Below the pieces are notes generated by a model. It saw nothing but the letters and a program-made list of their open reading frames with translations, was not told the origin of the DNA and ran no database searches. This document shows, one piece after another, positions 34,076 through 42,395 of a stretch of 64,000 bases of DNA. Location: NCBI GenBank assembly GCA_028688015.1, contig JAQTZB010000007.1, positions 124,001 to 188,000 of the forward strand, in the 5' to 3' direction. The first letter of the stretch is position 1, and each line of letters starts with the position of its first letter. Source of the stretch: Elusimicrobiales bacterium. Lineage in GTDB: Bacteria > Elusimicrobiota > Elusimicrobia > Elusimicrobiales > UBA9959. A program made the translations under genes and the position numbers.

Positions 34076-34084
34076 ATTATAGCA
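34076..34084 (-). promoter_or_regulatory. Candidate extended -10 promoter for the gmd operon
   Basis: On the minus strand TGCTATAAT lies directly after the U-tract of the upstream terminator and about 35 nt before the gmd GTG start. That is a full extended -10 element. No good -35 is found at the usual spacing, where CGGTGC lies inside the terminator stem. Confidence 0.45.
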
Positions 34085-34119
34085 AAAGCAAAAGGCCGGC
34101 ACCGTTCCCGGTACCGGCC
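34084..34119 (-). terminator. Intrinsic terminator after the gmhA-like gene
   Basis: On the minus strand GGCCGGTACC and GGTGCCGGCC form a 10 bp stem with one G-U pair and a 6 nt loop (GGGAAC), followed by TTTTGCTTTT. It closes the operon that ends with the SIS isomerase gene and separates it from the gmd operon. Confidence 0.82.
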
Positions 34120-34139
34120 CTCGGCCCGCCAGGGGCGGT

Positions 34140-34715
34140 TTACTTCTTCTTCATCCCTATAACGTGGTCCACCACCGCGTGGCACAGCGCGGAGTGCGCC
34201 GTCTCCACGACGCCGTAGTTGGCCGACGGCACGTAGAAATTGAGCTTGCCCAGCGCGCGCAGCGGGTTGTCCGGCGTAAAGCCGCTCAGCGTCACCAGCG
34301 CGCAGCCTTTCTTCAGGGCGGCTTCGGCCGCTTTGAGGATGTTGGGCGACCGGCCCGAACTGCTGATGGCCACCAGCACGTCGCCCCTCTCGGCGTAAGA
34401 CGCCACCGGCGCGGCATAGACGTTCTCGTAGCCCAGGTCGTTGGCCAGGCAGGTCAGCAGCGACGGGTCGCTGAAACACAGCGTCTTCACGCCGCCGTTC
34501 TTCCACAGGTCGGCCGCCATGTGCCCCGCTATCGAGGCGCTGCCGCCGTTGCCTATGTAGAGCACCTTGCCGCCGGCGGCGGCGCAGCGCGCCACCTCGT
34601 CGTAAAAAGCCGCCACGCCGGCGGCCGCGCCGGCTTCTTTGCCGTCCACGGCGCAGACCGCGTCCGTTAAACCTTTTGCCGCCAGCTCCAGGAACGCCTT
34701 CGCGAAATCTTTCAT
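34140..34715 (-). CDS. gmhA: SIS-domain phosphoheptose isomerase-like protein
   Basis: A 191-residue SIS protein: [78 protein letters not shown], and an end segment [17 protein letters not shown], as in GmhA. GmhA isomerises sedoheptulose 7-phosphate to D-glycero-D-manno-heptose 7-phosphate. With an HldE-like protein in the same operon, a heptose route is plausible, but GmhB and HldD are not seen. It overlaps the E1 beta gene by 4 nt and ends the operon just before a strong terminator. It could instead isomerise another ketose phosphate. Confidence 0.85.
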   Translation of the reverse strand: MKDFAKAFLELAAKGLTDAVCAVDGKEAGAAAGVAAFYDEVARCAAAGGKVLYIGNGGSASIAGHMAADLWKNGGVKTLCFSDPSLLTCLANDLGYENVYAAPVASYAERGDVLVAISSSGRSPNILKAAEAALKKGCALVTLSGFTPDNPLRALGKLNFYVPSANYGVVETAHSALCHAVVDHVIGMKKK

Positions 34716-35764
34716 TTCCCCTCCGCCCTGTAGTTCACAAGTTCCCGCGCCCCGGCCTTGATCTCGGCCAGGCCGGGGTAGAAAGCTTTCTCCAGCTCGG
34801 GCGCGGCCGGCGTGGGCACGTCGGGCAGCCCCACGCGCCGCACCGGCGCCTTCAGGTACTGAAAACCTTTTTCGCAGACCTGCGCCGCTATCTCCGCGGA
34901 GATCCCGGTCATCACGCCGCCGGCGTCCGCCACCAGCAGCCGCCCGGTCTTTTTCACCGACGCCAGGATGGCTTCGGTATCCAGCGGCTTTATGGTGCGC
35001 GGGTCCAGCACCTCGGCGCTGATGCCTTCCGCCTCCAGCTCGCGCGCGGCTTTCACCGCCTCGTAGACCATCAGCGACACGGCCACTATGGTCACGTCGG
35101 TGCCGGTCTTGCGGACCACGGCCTGGCCGAACGGGACTTTGTACTGCTCTTCGGGCGCGTAACCTTTGAATTCGTAAAGCCAGCGGTGCTCGCAGAACAT
35201 CACAGGCCCCCCCTCGTCGACGGCGGCCAGCAGCAGCCCCTTGGCGTCGTAGGGCGTGGCGGGCACGGCCACTTTAAGACCCGGGAACTGCGTGAACAGC
35301 CCGTGCAGCGCCTGCGAATGCTGCGCGGCCGAGCCCCAGCCGCGCCCGATTATAGAGCGGATCACCAGCGGGCAGGTCACCTGGCCGCCGGTCATGTAGC
35401 GCCACTTGGCCGCGTGGTTGGCTATCTGGTCCAGGCACATCGGCAGGAAATCCATGCGCATGTGAATGAAGATGGGCCGCAGCCCGCACATGGCCGAGCC
35501 CGCGGCTATGCCGGTCAGGCCGTTCTCGGCGATGGGGGTGTCCATCACGCGTTCATGGCCGAACTCTTTGGCCAGGCCCAGCGTAGACCCGAACACCCCG
35601 CCCGGATCGTCTATGCCTTCGCCCAGCAGGTACACTTCGGGCCGCGTGGCCAGCAATTGCCGCTGCGCCTCCAGCAGGGCGGCGCGGTAAGTGATGTTGC
35701 GCAGGCCGTCCTTGGAGGCGTTCTCCAGGTCCGCTTTATCTATCAGCACCTTGGTCCAGGGCAT
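34712..35764 (-). CDS. TPP-dependent dehydrogenase/transketolase-like E1 beta subunit
   Basis: A 350-residue protein of the pyruvate/acetoin dehydrogenase E1 beta type: ITYRAALLEAQRQLL, VYLLGEGIDDPGGVFGSTLGLAKEFG, RVMDTPIAENGLTGIAAGSAM, GRGWGSAAQHSQALHGLF, VAVPATPYDAKGLLL in the pyrimidine-binding half, then the C-terminal transketolase domain (VVRKTGTDVTIVAV, EAEGISAEVLDPRTIKPLD). With the alpha subunit encoded just upstream (1 nt overlap) it forms a TPP-dependent decarboxylase/acyl transferase. No E2 lipoyl or E3 gene is near, so the normal dehydrogenase complex is unlikely. An acyl or two-carbon transfer to a sugar is possible but unproven. Confidence 0.9.
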   Translation of the reverse strand: MPWTKVLIDKADLENASKDGLRNITYRAALLEAQRQLLATRPEVYLLGEGIDDPGGVFGSTLGLAKEFGHERVMDTPIAENGLTGIAAGSAMCGLRPIFIHMRMDFLPMCLDQIANHAAKWRYMTGGQVTCPLVIRSIIGRGWGSAAQHSQALHGLFTQFPGLKVAVPATPYDAKGLLLAAVDEGGPVMFCEHRWLYEFKGYAPEEQYKVPFGQAVVRKTGTDVTIVAVSLMVYEAVKAARELEAEGISAEVLDPRTIKPLDTEAILASVKKTGRLLVADAGGVMTGISAEIAAQVCEKGFQYLKAPVRRVGLPDVPTPAAPELEKAFYPGLAEIKAGARELVNYRAEGK

Positions 35765-36729
35765 CAGTACACGTCCTTAAAAAGTTCGGCGGCGTCCGGC
35801 GGCGGGGCGGTCTTGGCGGCGGCCCACGCGGCCTCTATCTCGGCGTCTATGCCGGCCTTCACCCCTGCCAGCGCGTCGGCGTCCAGCGCGCCCGCGCCCC
35901 GCAGTTTTTTTATGTAATTCTCTACGGGGCAGCGCGGCAGCCACTCGTCCAGCTCGGCCTTGGGGCGGCAGCCTTTCTCCCAGTCGCAGTCGGGGCCCAC
36001 GTGGCCCTTCCACCTGTACGTCGGGAACTCCAAAAAGTACGGCCCCGCGCCGGAGCGCACGTGCGCCACGGCCTCGCCGGCGGCGGCCCACACGGCCTCC
36101 ACGTCGTTGCCGTCGGCCAGCGCGGCAGGTATGGCGAAGCCCGCCGCCCGCTTGGAGATCACGCCCTCGGCGTGGCGGGCCCGCTGATGGGAGTTGGTAG
36201 CGTAAAAATTATTCTCGCAGACGAACAGCACCGGCAGCTTTTTGAGCGAGGCGAAGTTAAGCGTCTCCTGCAGCACGCCCTCGTCGCTGGCCCCGTCCCC
36301 GAAGTAGCTGACCGCTATGCGGTCTTCGCCTTTAAGCTTGGCCGCCAGGGCCGCGCCGGCGCCCAGCGGTATGCTGCCCCCTACTATGGCGGAGGTGCCC
36401 AGGCAGCCCACGGCGGTATCCACGAAGTGCATGGACCCGCCCTTGCCCTTGGCGCAGCCCGCGGCGCGGCCGTAGAGCTCGGCCACTATGGGGGCCATGG
36501 CCGCGCCCTTGCCCAGGTAATGGCCGTGGTTGCGGTGCGTGCTGAAAACGTAATCCTCCCGGCGTAAATGCTGGGAAACCCCGGCCGCCACGGCCTCCTG
36601 GCCTATGTAGAGGTGCACCGGCGTCTTCATCTGCTGCGCCGGGTACTCCGCCACTATCTTTTCTTCGAAGAGCCGCGCGCGCAGCATCTTGCGCAACAGC
36701 TCCAGGCGGGTTTCGTTGGTAAGCGTCAT
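35764..36729 (-). CDS. TPP-dependent dehydrogenase E1 alpha subunit
   Basis: A 321-residue protein of the E1 dehydrogenase family: RARLFEEKIVAEYPAQQM, HLYIGQEAVAAGVSQHLR, VFSTHRNHGHYLGKG, GRAAGCAKGKGGSMHFVD, and the TPP-binding motif GDGASDEGVLQETLNFASL running to CENNFYATNSH (GDG then NN about 30 residues later). It binds TPP together with the beta subunit. The pair resembles acetoin or 2-oxoacid dehydrogenase E1 but sits in a glycan operon without E2/E3, between a radical SAM gene and a SIS isomerase gene. The reaction cannot be assigned. It is firmly an E1 alpha by motif. Confidence 0.92.
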   Translation of the reverse strand: MTLTNETRLELLRKMLRARLFEEKIVAEYPAQQMKTPVHLYIGQEAVAAGVSQHLRREDYVFSTHRNHGHYLGKGAAMAPIVAELYGRAAGCAKGKGGSMHFVDTAVGCLGTSAIVGGSIPLGAGAALAAKLKGEDRIAVSYFGDGASDEGVLQETLNFASLKKLPVLFVCENNFYATNSHQRARHAEGVISKRAAGFAIPAALADGNDVEAVWAAAGEAVAHVRSGAGPYFLEFPTYRWKGHVGPDCDWEKGCRPKAELDEWLPRCPVENYIKKLRGAGALDADALAGVKAGIDAEIEAAWAAAKTAPPPDAAELFKDVY

Positions 36730-37790
36730 ATAAAGTTAGCGTGCTCGCCGGGGTTCTTGAGCTCCCAGAGGTAGCGGTTCACCTCGTCCATGCGGCAGTT
36801 CACGCGGCAGCGGCTGGCGTCCATGCACGCCACGTACTTCAGCGATTTCCGGCGCTTCTCCCCCTCCCAGATCTTCTTGAAGGTAGAGTCATTGATATTG
36901 CCGTAGCGGAATTTCTCGTTCTGCAGGTACATGCTGCAGCCCCAGACATTCCCTCCGGCGTCGATGTAGGTCCAGAACGGCAGCGCCAGGCAGCGGGTGT
37001 AAGGCCGGCGGCCCTCGTCCCACTTCTTCATGGTGTTCATACGGAAGACTACTGAGAAGCCCGGGCGGTTGAGCTTCTCCAGCTCCGCGCCCAATTTCTC
37101 AAAATCGGCGTACTTGATGTCCTTGTACTTATCAGTCACGCTCAGCGGGTGCTGGGAATACGGTTTCACTACGAGGTAATCCATCCCGGCATCGCGCGCT
37201 TTGCGCGCCAAATCCGCGGCCTCGTGCGAGTTCTCGGGCAGCAGCACCATCTGCATGCCCAGCGCGCATTTATAGCCCTTCTTCTTCCTGAGCGCGGCGG
37301 CGTAGCCCATGTGTTCGAACACCCGGCCGAAGTCCCCCGGGTTGCAGCGGTGGATCTGCCCGTAGGTGCCAGGCGTGCCGCCGTTGATGCTCACCTTGAT
37401 CCAGCTCGTAGTCGGCAGGATCTTGTCCACTATGGCCGGCTTCATCAGCGCGGCGTTGGTGGTAAAAGAGGTATCGACACCGCACTTGTTGGCCCAGACG
37501 GAGATCTCGGCCATGTCAGGGTGCAGGAACGGCTCTCCCTCGCCGGCGAACATGGCGCTCTTGAGGCCCAGCTTGCCCAGCTCCTTCAGCCGGGTCTTTA
37601 AAACCTTAGTGTTTAGGAAGCGCGGCTTGTACTCCATGAAGTCCAGCGCGCAGTAGGTGCAGCGGTGGTTGCAGGCGCCCGACGGCGAGATCTCGGCGTA
37701 AATGGGGTAGATGTTCTTGCCCGCCAGCCAGTCGGCAGCGCGCGCGGGGTGGTAGATCAGCTTGTGCGAGTCTATGCGGTACTTGTCCAT
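36726..37790 (-). CDS. Radical SAM protein with SPASM-like C-terminal domain
   Basis: A 354-residue protein. The 4Fe-4S/SAM motif SGACNHRCTYCALDF (CxxxCxxC) is near residue 40. MFAGEGEPFLHPDMAEI is the GGEP-like SAM contact, and WIKVSINGGTPGTYGQIH is a later barrel strand. The C-terminal part has further cysteines, CLALPFWTYIDAGGNVWGC and CMDASRCRVNC, consistent with a SPASM domain holding an auxiliary cluster. The enzyme could dehydrate, epimerise or rearrange a sugar or nucleotide by a radical mechanism, but nothing in the sequence shows the substrate. It overlaps the E1 alpha gene by 4 nt and the GT fusion gene by 1 nt. Confidence 0.9.
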   Translation of the reverse strand: MDKYRIDSHKLIYHPARAADWLAGKNIYPIYAEISPSGACNHRCTYCALDFMEYKPRFLNTKVLKTRLKELGKLGLKSAMFAGEGEPFLHPDMAEISVWANKCGVDTSFTTNAALMKPAIVDKILPTTSWIKVSINGGTPGTYGQIHRCNPGDFGRVFEHMGYAAALRKKKGYKCALGMQMVLLPENSHEAADLARKARDAGMDYLVVKPYSQHPLSVTDKYKDIKYADFEKLGAELEKLNRPGFSVVFRMNTMKKWDEGRRPYTRCLALPFWTYIDAGGNVWGCSMYLQNEKFRYGNINDSTFKKIWEGEKRRKSLKYVACMDASRCRVNCRMDEVNRYLWELKNPGEHANFI

Positions 37791-39781
37791 CAGCAGAACC
37801 TCTTAAGCACGTCGCCCAGCCGGGTGGCCGTCTGGTACAGCAAATTCAACACCAACAGCGCGGCGGCCAGCGCCGCGGCGCCCAGCGGGCCCCGCAGCGC
37901 GGCGGCGCGCCGCGCCTTCAGGTCGGCTATGGCCCCGGGCAGCAGCGCGGCGCCGTGCCCGGCCAGCATGAGCAGCGCCGGTATGAACGGCAGGCGCTTG
38001 CGCCCCTCGGCGCAGAAAAGCGTGACAAAAACCCCTACGAAGACCGCTATCACGGCCAGCAGCCCGGCGCCGTTCCTGTCCTTCCAGGCGTGGGCCGCGC
38101 CCAGGCAGGCCAGCAGGAAGGCCAGCATGTTCGTCAGCAGCGCCAGCACGAACATGGTCCCGCGCGCCGGGTAAGGGTGCAGGTAAAAGCCGAAGGCCGT
38201 GCCGAAGGTGAGGTGCTTGGACAGCTTCAAAAAGAACAGCTGCGCTTCCCGCCCCGGGTTCTCGCGGATGAAGGCCAGCGCTTTTTCCAGCGCCAGCCGG
38301 CTGCGCTCGGCGGGCTTTATTGCCGGGTCCCGGTAAAAAGCGCCGTACGGGGTGTCCATCACGTCGAAGTCCGGCCCCCCGTCGGCGTAGGGGTTATGGC
38401 CTATGAAGATGGTATCGGCCCAGGTGGGCTCCAGCACCGACGGGGATTCCTGGGCGTAGCGGTTGCGCAGGCTCCACGGCGCAATGACCAGCGCGGTCAC
38501 ACCGGCGAACAGCAGGGCCTTGGGCAGCCAGCGGCCCTCGGCCCGCCTGTGCCAGAACCAGAACAGGAAAGCCGGCAGGCCTATGATAAAGACCGCCTTG
38601 GTCAGGCAGGCCAGCCCCATAAAAAGTCCGGCCAGCCCGGCGCGGCGCCCCTTTATCACGAAGTACATCGCCCCCGTGAAGAAGAACAGCCCCAGCGTCT
38701 CGGCCAGCATCACGCTGCAGTACCAGATAAAATCCACGTAGAAGGCGGCCAGCAGCAGCGCCAGGAAGCCCGCCTTGCGCCCGAAGGCCTCCCGCGCGCC
38801 CAGGTAGATGACCAGGCAGGTCCCCGTAGACAGGACGGCGTTCACCAGGTTCATCAGCACATAGCTGTTGCCGAAAACCCTGGTCACCCCCGCCAGCAGC
38901 AGCGGGAACAGCGGCGTCCAATGGGCCTGGTAGGGCTGGCCCGCGGCCAGCGCCAGCCGGGCCTGGTCCCAGACCTCCATGTCGCACCACGGCAGCACCT
39001 TAACGTTGAGCACGTAAACGGCGCGCAGCGCGAAGGCCAGCCCCAGCAGCCACCAGGCCGCCCGCGGCACGCCCTTCTCTTCGGAGCAGCACTCCACGTC
39101 CCAGTACAGCCGCGCCACCGCGCTGAACACGCTCCAGACGTTCTTGGGGCGCAGCGCGCTGGAATGGCCGTGCTGCCGGCTGCGGATGCGCATGCCGGTC
39201 TCTATGTAGGTGCGGCCCTCCTTCAGCAGGCGGGCCAGGATCTCCGCCTGGTAGGCGAAGCCGTCCGTCGTCATTTTAACTTTGGAGAGCAGGTCGCGCC
39301 GGTGCACCACGGGGCCGTTGTAGTAGCGCAGCGAGCGCCCGAACAGAAAATTCATTATGGCGGTGAACCCGCCGGACAGCCCGCGGCGCAGCCAGGAGCG
39401 CTCTTCGGAGTTGGTATGGTAGGGCAGCACCATGTCGGCCGAGCCCACCCTGGAGAAGATGTCGCGCACGGACTCTTCCACGATCTCGTTGTCTCCGGGG
39501 ATCAGCCCGACGTGGTCCATGACCGCCAGGCGCGCGCCCAGGCGGTAATTGTAGCCGAAGCCCTTATTGACGGGGTTGTGCGTAACTTTAACGTGCGGGT
39601 CGGCGGCGGCCAGTTTGTCGGCCAGCGCGCCGGTACCGTCGGAGCTGCAGTCGTCTATAACCAGGATCTCGTAGTCCGCGAAAAATTCCTCAGCCGCGGC
39701 TTTTATAGAGGCCACCGCGCCTTCCAGGTTGCCGGCCTCGTTGTAGGCCGGCACTATCACGGAGATGGAGGACTTCTTCAT
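37790..39781 (-). CDS. GT2 glycosyltransferase fused to GT-C-type membrane transferase
   Basis: A 663-residue fusion. Residues 1-235 are a GT2 domain of the dolichol/undecaprenyl-phosphate sugar synthase type: ISVIVPAYNEAGNLEGAVAS, LVIDDCSSDGTGALADKL, the DxN-like GLIPGDNEIV, and FAYQAEILARLLKEG. Residues 245-650 hold about 11 membrane helices with an ArnT/PMT-like pattern: WCDMEVWDQARLALAAGQPY with acidic residues in the first loop, NVKVLP, MLAETLGLFFFTGAMYFVIK and APWSLRNRY. The first domain would charge a lipid phosphate with a sugar and the second would transfer that sugar on the outer face. The single frame shows no internal break. Confidence 0.87.
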   Translation of the reverse strand: MKKSSISVIVPAYNEAGNLEGAVASIKAAAEEFFADYEILVIDDCSSDGTGALADKLAAADPHVKVTHNPVNKGFGYNYRLGARLAVMDHVGLIPGDNEIVEESVRDIFSRVGSADMVLPYHTNSEERSWLRRGLSGGFTAIMNFLFGRSLRYYNGPVVHRRDLLSKVKMTTDGFAYQAEILARLLKEGRTYIETGMRIRSRQHGHSSALRPKNVWSVFSAVARLYWDVECCSEEKGVPRAAWWLLGLAFALRAVYVLNVKVLPWCDMEVWDQARLALAAGQPYQAHWTPLFPLLLAGVTRVFGNSYVLMNLVNAVLSTGTCLVIYLGAREAFGRKAGFLALLLAAFYVDFIWYCSVMLAETLGLFFFTGAMYFVIKGRRAGLAGLFMGLACLTKAVFIIGLPAFLFWFWHRRAEGRWLPKALLFAGVTALVIAPWSLRNRYAQESPSVLEPTWADTIFIGHNPYADGGPDFDVMDTPYGAFYRDPAIKPAERSRLALEKALAFIRENPGREAQLFFLKLSKHLTFGTAFGFYLHPYPARGTMFVLALLTNMLAFLLACLGAAHAWKDRNGAGLLAVIAVFVGVFVTLFCAEGRKRLPFIPALLMLAGHGAALLPGAIADLKARRAAALRGPLGAAALAAALLVLNLLYQTATRLGDVLKRFC

Positions 39782-39784
39782 CGT

Positions 39785-41314
39785 TTACTTCAGCACCGTC
39801 GTGACGAATTTGTACAGCGGCACCGGCTCTATGGACGAGCGGTTGCACACTATGCTCACCTTCATGGCCCCGGCCAGGTTGCCCACCAGGCCAACCACGT
39901 CCATGGGCAGCCCGGCGGCCGCCAGCGGCGCGCTGACGCTCAGGAAGGCGTCGCCCGCGCCCACGCGGTCCACTATCTTGTCGGAGAAGATCGGGATCTC
40001 GGTAAAGCCGGTGGCTTTATCGTAGGTCACGGCGCCCAGGTGGCCGCGCGTAACGGCCACCTTGCCGCAGTTCATGCCGCCGGCAATGCGCTCTATGGCG
40101 GCGCGGATGTCGCCGTACTTGTCGCGCGCGGCGTAGCGCATCTCGGGCTCGTCTATGCAGATGTAGTCGGCCTTGGGATACTTGGTGATGAGGTTGTAGC
40201 CCAGGTTGGCGGAGTTGGTCTGCGTGTTCACCGCCAGGAAGCGCGCCTTGCGGCATAGCACTTCCACTATCTTGTCGTCTATGAAGCCGTGGCCGAAGTC
40301 GCTCACCAGCACCATGTCGTACTGCGGCACCGCGTCCTCCAGGTAGCCGCACACCTGCCCGCTCACGTCGGCGGGCAGCGGGTAGTCGTTGAAGAACTGA
40401 ACCTCGAAGAGCTTGTTGAGGAAGGCCGGGTCCACGAAGCGCCGCTTGGTCACCGTGGGCGCGTCGTGGCGGGTGAACAGCTCGGGCGAGATGTTGGGCT
40501 TGAGCCGCGACAGCACGTAGTCGCGCTTGTCGTCCTCGGCACCCAGGCAGGTCACCACCTTGGCCTCTTTTACGAAGCCCGCCGTGTGGTTGGCGCAGGC
40601 CAGCACGCCGCCGGCGAAAGTCTCCTGGCTGACGTACTTGGTGCAGATGATGTTTTCCTTGGGCGACTTGCCCAGGCCGCGGCAGTAGTGGTACTCGTCT
40701 ATGATGGTGTCGCCTATCACCAGCACCTTCATGCCGCCCAGGCCCTTCATGGCGTCTATCACGCCCGAGGCGGGGTGCCTGGCCTTGAAGCCGGCCAGGA
40801 ACTCCTTGGTCTGCGGCGGGAACACGGAGAAGAAATTATTGAGCAGCTCGGTGGAGCTGAAGGTCACCTCGTCGGTGAAGTGCAGGCGGCCGCCCCACTT
40901 CTCCACGGCCTCGCGCTCGTGCACTATGCCGCCGGTGATGTCCTGCTCGGGCGCGGCGTAGTCGGAGCCCTTAACATACAGCCCCGGCTTTACCAAATTT
41001 ATGGCCTCTACCGCCGTGGGCCAGCCGTTGATGGCCACGTAGTCCACGCAGGTCAGCGCCGCCAGCGACTCGGCGCGCAGATGCTCGTTGAAGACTGGCC
41101 GGCCGGGGCCCTTGTTCACAAAGCGGTCCGGCGTCAGCGTCACCACCAGCACGTCGGCGGCCTTGCGGGCGGCCTCCAAATGCTTGATATGGCCCGGGTG
41201 CATCAGGTCAAAGACGCCGTGGCACTGAGCCACTACCTTGCCTTTCTTCTTGAGCGCCGCTGACTTCTCGGCCAGGTCGGCTATGGGGATGATCTTGTGT
41301 ATGTTCGTCGACAT
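39785..41314 (-). CDS. HldE-like bifunctional protein with reversed domain order (nucleotidyltransferase-kinase)
   Basis: A 509-residue protein. Residues 1-165 are a cytidylyltransferase-like domain: GKVVAQCHGVFDLMHPGHIKHLE with the HxGH motif, VVTLTPDRFVNKGPGRPVF, VDYVAINGWPTAVEAIN and KGSDY. Residues 190-505 are a PfkB-family kinase: VLVIGDTIIDEYHYCRGLGKSPKENI, FAGGVLACANHTAGF, VSDFGHGFIDDKIVEVL and the catalytic DRVGAGDAFLS. E. coli HldE has the kinase first and the adenylyltransferase second, so the order is swapped. It should phosphorylate and nucleotidylate a heptose or related sugar. A GmhA-like isomerase is in the same operon. Confidence 0.88.
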   Translation of the reverse strand: MSTNIHKIIPIADLAEKSAALKKKGKVVAQCHGVFDLMHPGHIKHLEAARKAADVLVVTLTPDRFVNKGPGRPVFNEHLRAESLAALTCVDYVAINGWPTAVEAINLVKPGLYVKGSDYAAPEQDITGGIVHEREAVEKWGGRLHFTDEVTFSSTELLNNFFSVFPPQTKEFLAGFKARHPASGVIDAMKGLGGMKVLVIGDTIIDEYHYCRGLGKSPKENIICTKYVSQETFAGGVLACANHTAGFVKEAKVVTCLGAEDDKRDYVLSRLKPNISPELFTRHDAPTVTKRRFVDPAFLNKLFEVQFFNDYPLPADVSGQVCGYLEDAVPQYDMVLVSDFGHGFIDDKIVEVLCRKARFLAVNTQTNSANLGYNLITKYPKADYICIDEPEMRYAARDKYGDIRAAIERIAGGMNCGKVAVTRGHLGAVTYDKATGFTEIPIFSDKIVDRVGAGDAFLSVSAPLAAAGLPMDVVGLVGNLAGAMKVSIVCNRSSIEPVPLYKFVTTVLK

Positions 41315-41329
41315 TATCGCTCCGCGCCG

Positions 41330-42328
41330 CTACTTGGACGGCGCCAGGTACTTGAACCAGTCCTTGGTAGCGTCGGCTATGTTCTCCGGCGTCCAAACGG
41401 GGGCCTGGCGCCAGTAGTCTATGTTCTTGAGGATTTCCTTCACGCCGTCTTCCAGCGACACCTTGGGCGCCCAGTTAAGGACGCGGCGTATCTTGGCGGT
41501 GTCGGCGTAGGTGCAGTCCGGCTCGCCGGGCCGCTTGGGGATATAGGTAACGGGCCCGCCCAGCAGCTCCACCAGGCGGTTCACGCTGTAGGTGCCGCCC
41601 GAGCCCACGTTGAAGATCTCGTTGTGCACCGGGGATTCGGAGGCGGTGTAAAAAGCGTCGGCCACGTCGGTGACGTAGGTAAAGTCGCGGGTCTGGCTGC
41701 CGTCGCCCACCACGGTGTAGGGCTTGCCGGCCAGCTTCTGCGCCAGGAACACGCCAAACACGGCCCCGTAGGTGCCGCTGGTGCGCGAGCGCGTGCCGTA
41801 CACGTTGAACAGCCGCAGCGCGGTGACGGGGATCTTGTACACCTGCCCCCAGTGCAGGGCGGTCTGCTCGCCCAGCCACTTGGTGAGCGCGTAGGGGTAC
41901 TGCGGGCGGATCTCGGCGGTCTCTTTGGTGGGAAATTCGTCGGGGATGCCGTAGCACGAGGAGGAGGCGGTATAGACAACCTTCTTAACGCCGCACAGGC
42001 GGGCGGCTTCCAGCACGCACATGGTGCCGTTAACATTGGAGCGGTAATATTCCACTGGGTTCACTATGGAAGGGACGATATCGGCCAGCGCGGCCAGGTG
42101 GTAAACGCGGTCGGCCCCGGCAAAGAGCTGCTGCAGGGCGGGCAGGTCGTTGATGTCCTGCCGGACCACGGTTAAATTGGGATTACCGGCGTGATGCTTA
42201 AGGTTGTCGGGGCGGCCGGTGGAGAAATTGTCCACCACCGTGACCTGGTGCCCCTCTTTCAGGAGCCGGTCCGTGACATGGCTGCCAATGAAGCCAGCCC
42301 CCCCCGTAACAATGCTGCGTATCGGCAT
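41330..42328 (-). CDS. NAD-dependent sugar epimerase, GalE-like SDR
   Basis: A 332-residue extended [101 protein letters not shown] and [12 protein letters not shown]. It belongs to the UDP-glucose 4-epimerase/UDP-glucuronate-epimerase-like group; the first gene of its operon, it starts 68 nt after the hydrolase stop and lies about 20 nt from the hairpin of a terminator. It could epimerise a UDP-hexose for the GT2/GT-C fusion, or act on the ADP/CDP-heptose made by the HldE-like protein in the way HldD does. Sequence alone does not choose between them. Confidence 0.86.
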   Translation of the reverse strand: MPIRSIVTGGAGFIGSHVTDRLLKEGHQVTVVDNFSTGRPDNLKHHAGNPNLTVVRQDINDLPALQQLFAGADRVYHLAALADIVPSIVNPVEYYRSNVNGTMCVLEAARLCGVKKVVYTASSSCYGIPDEFPTKETAEIRPQYPYALTKWLGEQTALHWGQVYKIPVTALRLFNVYGTRSRTSGTYGAVFGVFLAQKLAGKPYTVVGDGSQTRDFTYVTDVADAFYTASESPVHNEIFNVGSGGTYSVNRLVELLGGPVTYIPKRPGEPDCTYADTAKIRRVLNWAPKVSLEDGVKEILKNIDYWRQAPVWTPENIADATKDWFKYLAPSK

Positions 42329-42349
42329 GCCCTTACTATATTAATAAAT

Positions 42350-42375
42350 ATAGGCCGCCCAAAAGAGCGGCCTAT
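42350..42375 (-). terminator. Intrinsic terminator of the rml/hydrolase operon
   Basis: ATAGGCCGC and GCGGCCTAT form a 9 bp perfect stem with an 8 nt loop, followed on the minus strand by ATTTATTAATATAG. A second small hairpin (CCCG/CGGG) precedes it at 42381-42394. It separates the hydrolase gene from the epimerase gene, which starts only about 20 nt further on. Confidence 0.72.
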
Positions 42376-42395
42376 CTGCACCCGCAAAAACGGGC

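Noticed and set aside
37955-40258. 767-codon plus-strand ORF
   Set aside because: It is antisense to the GT2-GT-C fusion and the HldE-like gene. Composition (Gln/Arg/His rich) is typical of shadow frames in GC-rich DNA.
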